A stretch of DNA of 64,000 nucleotides from Diabrotica undecimpunctata (lineage: Eukaryota; Arthropoda; Insecta; Coleoptera; Chrysomelidae): the NCBI RefSeq assembly GCF_040954645.1, contig NC_092803.1, forward strand, positions 62,548,484 through 62,612,483. The letters are read 5' to 3'. Position numbers and translations under genes: made by a program. Below, in pieces: positions 56,741 through 64,000 of this stretch (its first letter is position 1; every line of letters begins with the position of its first letter). Under the pieces are notes generated by a model. That model made no database searches. It was not told the origin of the DNA and worked only from the letters and a program-made list of their open reading frames with translations.

Positions 56741-56990
56741 CCAGGCTTAGGACTGAAAACTATAAAATATTTTTTTTATTTGTACAATGAGTCCAACTTT
56801 ATATATTGGCTTGTCTAAATTTTTTATTTTTTTTTCAATTTTTTGTTTATTTTTTTATACATTTTGTTACTTTCCGTTTTTCCTATATCTAGTAACATTT
56901 TTTATTTAAACTTAGTAATAAAAGCAAGTGTTTTTAAACATTTCTTCAGGTCTTCCGTATTTTTGTGCAATCCAACAAACCAAGAAGAAA
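56741..56990. other. T-rich spacer
   Basis: T-rich DNA without motifs between the unassigned repeat and the RTE-like element. Confidence 0.4.
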
Positions 56991-56994
56991 GGTA

Positions 56995-59345
56995 AACGCC
57001 AAAAGATTATAACCAATATTTTCTAGCATACAGTGGAGTGAAGAAAGAAGACCGACCATGAGCAGGAGTAGGTATACTTGTCCATAAAAAATTTAAAGAC
57101 AACATAAATAACTGCTGTTATATCTCCAAAAGAATAATACATATAAACATCACAATGGACTACCAAAAATTAAATGTCATATCTATCCATAACCTCGAGG
57201 ACTGCGAACCTAATGAGAAACAAGAGCCATTTGCGAACAATTGCAAACCATCCTAGATGAAATATCTCATGAAGACTCCTTAATTCTTATGGGTTACTTT
57301 GCACGAAGCGAAAGTGAAGTAGTTTCAGGAGTGAATCAAAGATTTAATGAAAACCATGTCAACGCAAATGGAGAACTCATGGCTAATGTCTGTGCTTTTA
57401 ACGAATTGAGAATCAATAATGCATGTTTCGACCATAAGCTGCAGTATAAATATACATTTGAAAACTTCAGGAGACACAAATCTATGATTGATTTTATAGT
57501 TACTAACAAAAAAATCCACCCAAAACAGATTCTAAATATCCGAACGATAAACTCAGCAGACGCAGGGAGTGAACACAAACTAGTACTAGCAAAAATAAGA
57601 ATGAAAATATTACCAAAACATTTTCTACCGGAAATCACCGAAGAAAAATTTAATGTAGAATCACTGTGGAACGACTCTACAAGAAAAACAGTACCAAAGA
57701 AGGCTAGCACAAAAGATACAGCTAAAATAAATAGACGACATCAAAGGTATAGACTCGAGATAGGAGAAAATTAAAAAGAACATTGAAGAAGCAGCAACAG
57801 AAGCTCTAGGAAAACGCAAAGTCATACTGAACAAAAGAAACAACAACAATACACCATAGTTCAGAACAGAAATAAAAGAGAAATGTAAAGAGAAACGAGA
57901 GGCCTACACGAAGTACAAAACATTAAATACTCCAGAATCACGAGACACGTATAGAAAAATACGAAATGAAACAAAGCAGCTGGTAAGAAGAACCAAAAAT
58001 GAACACTGGGAACAGTTTATAAAAGGGATCGGAAGCGACATCTACGGTACACAAAAACAAATATTTACATTCATAAGAAACCAACGGAAAGAAATGGCAG
58101 AATTGTAGGAATACAATAACATACCAGTAAACGAATGGGAAAGATATCTGACAGAACTGTTTAAAGGAAATGAAAATAATAATCAACACAATAACGTACC
58201 TGAATTAAGACACGAAATAAAAATAAATTTTCAGGAAGTAGAGTTAACGATAAACTCACTCAAAAATAGAAAGTTACCAGGATCAGACGGAATAACTAAC
58301 GAGCTTCTAAAACACGGAGGAGAAAGTATAACCCTAGAGAACAAAACTTATACAAAACTAATATTGCACTGCAAGATACCAAACGCATGAAGAAACGGCA
58401 TACTGATACCAATGTTTAGAAAGCAGATATAGAAGACCCCAACAATTAGAGGTATAAATCTACTGAATACCGCACACATTAGCTTACCACAAAAGTCCTA
58501 GCCAACAAAATCAATAAACTAACAACTTCATCAGAAAAACAACAAGTGTTAAGATACGGAAGAACCTGCGTAGACGCCGTATTTATACTAAGACAAATCA
58601 TAGAAAAGTCTATCGAGTACAATTAACCAGCATTTCGAAGACGTCTTAAACTTACTGTATAAAAAAAAACATACCAATCAATATTATAAAAACCATCGAA
58701 AACATCTACTTACATAATCTAATACAGGCAAAGATAAATCGAAAATTAACACAGTCTACCAGTACAAAGCGGAGTCAGACAGGGTGACTCGTTAAGCCCA
58801 CTTGTCTTTATTATAATAATGGATGAAATAATACAAGCAGTGCGTAAAGGTCATGGTTACAGAATGGGGAACAACGAAATCCAAATGTTATGTTATGCAG
58901 ACGACGCCGCATTAATCGCCAAGACAGAAGACGAGCTCCAAAGATTAACACTTATTTTCAATACAACACCCAAGAAATACAATATGATAATATCAGCAGA
59001 AAAAACCAAATGCATGACATCTAAATGCCCACTATGATATAAAATCGATCGAAATTGATGGGAAAATAATAAAGCAGGAAGCAAGGTTTAAATATCTCGG
59101 AATAGATATAACTACTTAAGAAGATGTTGGAGAAAAAGTACGACAACAAAGCTTAAAAGCAAGTAAAGCGGCGAAAATACTTCGACGAATATCAGGGAAA
59201 AGTCTGTTGAATAGGGAGAGAAGCGAAAATATAAGAAGAGCATAGAAGAGTACGAATAGCACGAGATAAGTCACCAAATGGACGAAGAAGTATTGGCAGC
59301 CCAAGAAAAAGATGGAACGATAATTGAGAATAGCCTTGAGAATAT
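56995..59345 (+). pseudogene. RTE-like non-LTR element, endonuclease to 3' end
   Basis: Endonuclease: KDYNQYFLAYSGVKKEDRP, GVGILVHKKFKDNINN, QTILDEISHEDSLILMGYFA (G-D-F-N-A decayed to G-Y-F-A), NVCAFNELRINN, YTFENFRRHKSMIDFIV, SADAGSEHKLVLAKIRMK (S-D-H changed to S-E-H). A stop-filled linker runs 57,775-58,230. RT: KVTRIRRNN-like (P-G-x-D-x-I-x-x-E-L-L), QQVLRYGRTCVDAVFILRQI, and, in an open frame from 58,819, MDEIIQAVRKGHGYRMGNNE then MLCYADDAALIA (catalytic YADD) and MIISAEKTKCM. The 3' part matches the 6.34-6.89 kb copy but with about 157 bp deleted after 59,170. Ends at about 59,330. The catalytic YADD is intact; the two endonuclease changes and the stops are not. Confidence 0.85.
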
Positions 59346-60060
59346 TGCACAACTTTTCATATGTATTAGATAACTGGTATTATATTAGTTTCTTGTGTTG
59401 CACGACTAATGTCAGTATGAATTTTAAATATTTTTTTAAATTGTTTGCTGCAACTTTTGAACAAGGAAGTCTAAGCATGCTGCTAAAGCTTCCTAGACGG
59501 TGGAACTTAAAAACACAAACAATCTTTCTACTTCTTCGTTGTCGGAGAGTAAAAAATTCGTCCCGTCATTAAGCTGCAACATTTCTTCTGTAGGTATTTC
59601 AGTTAAAAACTCGTAACCACGATTAAAAATATTGATCCAATTTCTTCCCTATAAATTACCGATGTTTTTGCTTCTGTTACTGCCACATTTGGTACACAGA
59701 TAAGCTTCGAAACGAGGAAAACTTCACTTTCACAAGGTTTTAGCGTACTGTTACATTTCTAGGTTTTTTTAAACACACTCACTACATCTTCTTTGTTAAA
59801 TTACAGAAAGCATTATTTTTGTTGTTTCTATATTCTCGAGTTTAGAGATATTACTCGTTAAAATTAAAATAGTCAATCAAATTATTTCTATCGAAGTAGA
59901 CAAGAAAAATATTTTTGACAAGAAATGAGGGTTGTTTGTTATATTTGTTTGTTATTGCTGATTGTAAAAATATCTACTGTAGCAACCAATTACAACACAG
60001 AATTAAAGTAAATACGTATTTCAAATATTCCCCACTTTCTTATCAAGTAATAAACATTTT
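59346..60060. other. Unassigned DNA, possible coding remnants on the minus strand
   Basis: On the minus strand pieces such as SEVFLVSKLICVPNVAVTEA (about 59,710) and RIFYSPTTKK, EEVERLFVFLSSTV (about 59,530) are readable between stops; I cannot assign them to a family. The stretch ends where the next retroelement's GAA tail begins. Confidence 0.35.
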
Positions 60061-60065
60061 TCTGT

Positions 60066-60870
60066 ATCCTCTTCTTCTTCTTCTTCTTCTTCGCGCTACT
60101 AGGATTACTCCTGTTTGTCTGCCTCTTATTCTGTTTCAGTCGTTGTTGACTGTACATTATCTTTCCTTTTTGGCGGCCTTCCAACGGGTCTTCTGCTTGT
60201 TGTTTGTACAGATGTTCGCTTATCTATCTGGTCCCATTCGGTTTACATGTTCGTTTCAATTTTTTTTTTCTTGTTTTTATCCACCTGTTAATATTTTGAA
60301 TATTGCATTGTTCGCGTATACTTCTGTTGGTTTGTCTGTCTCTTAATGATATGTCCGCTATTGATCTGAATACTTTCATTTCGATATTGTTGATCTGTTG
60401 CTTCGTCCTTCTTGTGTCGGTCCTTGTCTCCGCTGAATATGTTAGGATTGGTCTTACTGTTGTCTTCTATACTTTCATTTTGCTTTCCATGGTCAGATAT
60501 TTGTTTCTTCATATGGTTTCTCGGAGGCAACCACTTACTCTTGCCGCTTTTGATGCTTTCCTTGTGGTCTCTGTTCTTATATCCCTGTCACTAGTGATCT
60601 CTACTCTTAGGTAATTGAATTTCATTACTTGTTCTACAATTTTGCCGTCTATTTCTAGTTTGCATCTACGCGGCTCTTTACTGATCACTATACATTTAGG
60701 TTTTTTTACTGATATTCTCATATTAAGTTTGTTTGCTGTGATAGTGAAGGTGTGGAGCTGCCTTTGTAGGTTATCTTGGTTATCAGCAATTAGTACTGCA
60801 TCATCGGCATAGCATAGTATTGTGATTTTATGCGCTCTCATGTGATATCCGTGTCGTTTTCTTACTTCTT
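60066..60870 (-). pseudogene. RTE-like reverse transcriptase C-terminal half
   Basis: The frame from 60,841 (110 codons) gives RAHKITILCYADDAVLIADN (catalytic YADD), QLHTFTITANKLNMRISVKK, QVMKFNYLRVEITSD (Y-L-G block with R for G), ASKAARVSGCLRETI. After a stop: NKYLTMESKMKVYKTTVRPI, LTYSAETRTDTR, MKVFRSIAGISLRDRQTNR, IQNINRWIKTRKKK, then RQKGKI and a GAA-repeat tail at 60,095-60,066. It is related to, but distinct from, the 57-59 kb family (both have R-K-x-H-G-Y before C-Y-A-D-D-A). 5' truncated at about 60,870. Confidence 0.85.
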
Positions 60871-60985
60871 TATTACTATTACTACTACTTTTCTGTATCC
60901 AAGAAACCGAAATTTTTTCGAATTATTATTGGTGCTTCCAACTTCATGAAGCTGGATATTAGCTCTTTACAATATTTATTTATTT
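60871..60985. other. Spacer
   Basis: No recognised feature. Confidence 0.4.
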
Positions 60986-60989
60986 AATA

Positions 60990-61430
60990 AAACCTGAAAA
61001 ATTCGTGAATATATGTTAAAAACCTTTTTCAGGAAATTATTATGCTCAGTATATGTAACTAAAAAAATAGTATGTTGCAAAATGGGACCGACAATTTTTG
61101 TTAGATGACTCACGAAAGAAAGTTTATTTTCACGATTTTTTTACATCTTTTGTTGTTAATTACTGACACTTGCAGTTAAAAATATAGTACGAACATGCCT
61201 CTATGTCTAAATAATTTATTTACCAGAAAATATAATCTTTCATCTTGTCCGCAATTGCTCCCAAATTTGGCTTGTCTGCAAGTGCTCTGTCCGCAAGTGC
61301 CCCCGATTCATCGTCATTGAAAAAGATCGTTATTAGAGTCGGTCTTGGAATAAGCCTTTCTTCTTTTTGATGATTAGTCACTCCGCACAAGGAATTCAAA
61401 ACATAACTATCTTTATCAATTTTCTGCAAT
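60990..61430 (-). repeat. Unassigned repeat with coding-like similarity, copy B
   Basis: Minus-strand partner of 56,505-56,740. A 69-codon frame (61,429-61,220) contains RLIPRPTLITIFFNDDESGA, LADRALADKPNLGAIADKMK, with three A-[LI]-A-D repeats. Similarity to copy A continues past the stop into non-coding DNA, so this may be the 3' end of a longer, unidentified element. Confidence 0.5.
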
Positions 61431-61845
61431 CTATAAAATACAAATAAAAAAAAATAAAGTAATCTACAACAAGTTTTAGATTACATTTTTTGGTACTTGC
61501 ATATATCCTTATGTTCCTTTTTTTTTAGATTTCTTATACCTCGTTCTAGCCCCCTTCTTTATAATCTTCTCTTGCACTAGTTTTTTTGTCTACAGGAGGA
61601 ACTTTACCAGATGTTTTTCATAGCAGTTTTTCTTCCACTCTCACCACAACTTTACTGTTGGCCTCTCATCAGTCGTTTACCATATCTTTTTTCTCAAGCT
61701 TTTCAGCACTTTACTATTGCCAAATCCTTACCCTTTAGCTTTCACCATTTTACTTTCTGGGACCCTAATTGCTTTCTTTTTCACTTCACCTTTATCTGTG
61801 ATTCTCCAAAATAATTTTATATTATGGATGTCTTTGATATACATC
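61431..61845. other. AT-rich spacer
   Basis: No recognised element; short frames on both strands have no motifs. Confidence 0.4.
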
Positions 61846-61849
61846 ATCA

Positions 61850-62290
61850 TCATCTTTGGCTCGACAATCCTCTGTGGATCTTGGCCTGCTCTAAGATTCG
61901 TCGCCATTCTGTTCGGTTTCTGGCAACATGTTGCCATCTTCTGATTTTTAATATCCGTAAGTCGGTGTCAACTCCATCTAACCACCTAATTCGCGGTCGG
62001 TCTTTGCTCCTTCTTCCTGCAGGTGTTCCTGTGGTTAGCTTTTTAGCAATCGTATTTTCTGATATTCGTATTAGGTGTACAGCCCATCTAAGTCGCTGTG
62101 TTTTAATGATCGTTATGACATCTGGCTCATCAAAGAGCTGATACAATTCAAAATTATATCTTCTGCGCCACTGCCCTTGGTCGTTTATAGCACCAAATAC
62201 TTTGCGGAGTATTTTACGCTCAAATATTCCCAAAAGTCTTTCATCTTTCATCTTTCTGCGTTAGAGTCCATGTTTCTGCTTTTTGATATA
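61850..62290 (-). pseudogene. RTE-like C-terminal fragment, related to the 30.8-kb insert
   Basis: 133 codons without a stop: ERLLGIFERKILRKVFGAIN, DEPDVITIIKTQRLRWAVHL, then AKKLTTGTPAGRRSKDRPRI, RWLDGVDTDLRILKIRRWQH, VARNRTEWRRILEQAK, IHRGLSSQR and stop. The F-E-R-K-I-L-R-K-[IV]-F-G start and G-R-x-R-x-R-W-x-D-x-V-x-x-D-L-x-x-L-x-I-x-x-W block match the minus-strand insert at 30,838-31,243 (same family, moderately diverged). Truncated at the 5' side at about 62,290. Confidence 0.85.
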
Positions 62291-62370
62291 CATCAGTTTC
62301 GTTATAAATATTTTTATACACTTCATAATTTAGCCGTAGAACACAAAAGAAAGCTAGAGGTTTGGTACAT

Positions 62371-62561
<191 letters not shown>

Positions 62562-62563
<2 letters not shown>

Positions 62564-63921
62564 ATACGATTAGGGTTTATAGAAAATAATTTATAAGTTA
62601 TATACTACATAATATTAGATATTTGGTTGTTTTAAATAAGTTATATACTAGAGAATTTTATAAAAAATATTTATGTGAGGGCATTTTAAGAAATTAGCAT
62701 ATAATAATTGTAAAAAGTTGTATTTTAGTAGTTATGATTTTGTAGATATTTTTAAGTGAGCCATGTGACTAGGCAACACACTATACCCTCCATTCCTAAG
62801 TGTCATTTTAAGAATTTTACGAATATAAGTGGGGTTATATTGTTTGAAATGTGTATTTTATTAAATTAGAGTGTTAGTTACTAATTTGAATGTTTATTCT
62901 GATCTGAAAAGCCTAAATGTAAACAAAATTATTAATAGAAAAGAATGGAATTCTCTGGATCAGCGGAGATGACCATTGTTTACAGTCGAACATTCTCGAT
63001 ATAATGATTATGGCGGTGGATCGAACAGATATTTTTTCGAGAACATCTATATAGAAGTTAATAGAACGATTGGAACATGATCTCTTACCAGATGGTTCTA
63101 GAAATCCAAAAACATATAAATACCCGTGATTTGGATTCAAGATGGCAGTTTTTGAAAGTTTTAGTCAGAAGTCAGGCCAGTTTATTATGAAAGTTAGTTA
63201 GAGTCAGTGAATCAAGTACAAATAGTCCAATAGTTTAATATAGTGAGTTAAATGAAGATTAAAAATTATGCATATAATTTAATGCACATTTATAATTATA
63301 CACAAATAATTATTGAAGATAAAAAAAGGTATATTGGAAGAAATTAAATTATATTATGGTTGGAGATTAGTATAAATCAACTAATAATAATTGGATATTG
63401 GTATATTGAAAAGAAGAATAAATATAAATGCTGTTTGCTGGTTTGGTTGGTGGTGTATAAATGCTGGTGAAGAAAACTATATCTTAAATTGGTAGAAGCT
63501 GATAATTGGAAAAAGTAATTTCACAAAAAACAAGGATAACTGAAGTACGAAGACATTCAGTGGTGATTAGAATCTATATAGTAGAAAACAGTTTATTTAG
63601 GCATTCAGTGAAAGAAAGGTACAAAATTTTGTTAATATAATTTAGTTAGTGTCATAACAATTTCAATTTTGAAGATAGTTTGTTTAAATTTTAGATTGTC
63701 TATAGAATTTAATTAGTTTTATAAGAATATCAGTTTAAAGATAGTTTATTTTAAATTTACATTGACTAGGTTAGATATATATGTGTGTTTCATAATAGTT
63801 ATAATAAAGATAATTTAAAAAAGTACTTACAAGCTAATTCTTTGAGAACCGCGATAAAAACCCTATATATTATATTATTAAAAATACTCATTGCTCGTCA
63901 TTCAAACAAAATACATATCAT

Positions 63922-63925
<4 letters not shown>
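62562..63925 (+). mobile_element. Solo LTR, copy 2 (inverted relative to copy 1)
   Basis: A 1,364-bp unit starting TGATACGATTAGGGTTTATA and ending CATATCATAACA. It matches the reverse complement of 21,171-22,618 along its length with small indels, e.g. TGGCGGTGGATCGAACAGAT and TTTTTATCGCGGTTCTCAAA-type segments in both. TATA box at 63,115-63,120 followed by the conserved ACCCGTGATTTGGATTCAAGA region, and AATAAA at 63,803-63,808. Both ends are in (TA)n. Confidence 0.7.

Positions 63926-64000
<75 letters not shown>
63926..64000. repeat. (TA)n microsatellite running off the window
   Basis: Pure TA repeat from directly after CATAACA to the last base of the window; its length is unknown. Confidence 0.9.

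Noticed and set aside
60303..60614. 103-codon plus-strand ORF with hydrophobic sequence
   Set aside because: Exact complement of an RTE reverse transcriptase whose minus-strand frame carries the catalytic YADD and family motifs.

Overview
The window looks like AT-rich intergenic DNA from an insect, probably a beetle; the taxon is an inference from element content only. Evidence: no bacterial-style gene packing, long (TA)n microsatellites, a spliceosomal-type intron inside a transposase, tRNA-derived SINEs, Penelope-like elements with GIY-YIG domains, and many RTE/Jockey-type non-LTR retrotransposon fragments. I found no host gene. Almost every coding stretch belongs to a transposable element, and nearly all are broken by stops, frameshifts, truncations or nested insertions.

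Layout. 1-8.75 kb: unassigned DNA, then fragments packed end to end (Tc1/mariner-superfamily transposase, RTE reverse transcriptase, piggyBac C-terminus, an ORF1/endonuclease non-LTR fragment, a non-LTR 3' end). 8,753-12,021: a complete-looking mariner with TIRs and TA target site, DD41D-type transposase split by one frameshift, an internal tandem duplication and a nested 297-bp non-LTR insertion. 12-17.4 kb: mostly non-coding, with a 150-bp foldback and other inverted repeats. 17.4-21.1 kb: RTE reverse transcriptase, a mariner relic with a duplicated 5' region, and a Penelope GIY-YIG ORF. 21.1-26.8 kb: a solo LTR and a 5'-truncated Gypsy element (pol, polypurine tract, 3' LTR), all bordered by (TA)n. 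26.8-31.4 kb: a tRNA-SINE, a chimeric RTE element, and a Jockey reverse transcriptase interrupted by another non-LTR 3' end with a 13-bp target-site duplication.

32.8-39.3 kb: another Tc1/mariner-superfamily transposase missing its third acidic residue, a 152-bp tandem array, a palindromic repeat, non-LTR remnants, a relic transposase of a second superfamily, a tRNA-SINE and a second Penelope GIY-YIG. 39.3-41.2 kb: a piggyBac with TTAA ends and an active-site nonsense codon. 43.2-44.9 kb: a better-preserved transposase of the same type as the 37-kb relic, with a 56-bp intron. 45-48.6 kb: a pogo-like MITE, a non-LTR element lacking its catalytic YxDD block, and a Tc1 N-terminus. 51,432-55,881: a TTAA-flanked piggyBac split by two other insertions. 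56.5-62.3 kb: a small unassigned repeat family, three non-LTR fragments. 62.4-64.0 kb: a second copy of the 21-kb solo LTR, in opposite orientation and again embedded in (TA)n.

The elements do not form a pathway; the region is a record of successive insertions. The most informative points are the nested structures with recognisable target duplications, the repeated association of LTR ends with (TA)n, tRNA-like repeats inside the mariner, and a short repeat family at 56.5 and 61.3 kb that I cannot assign.
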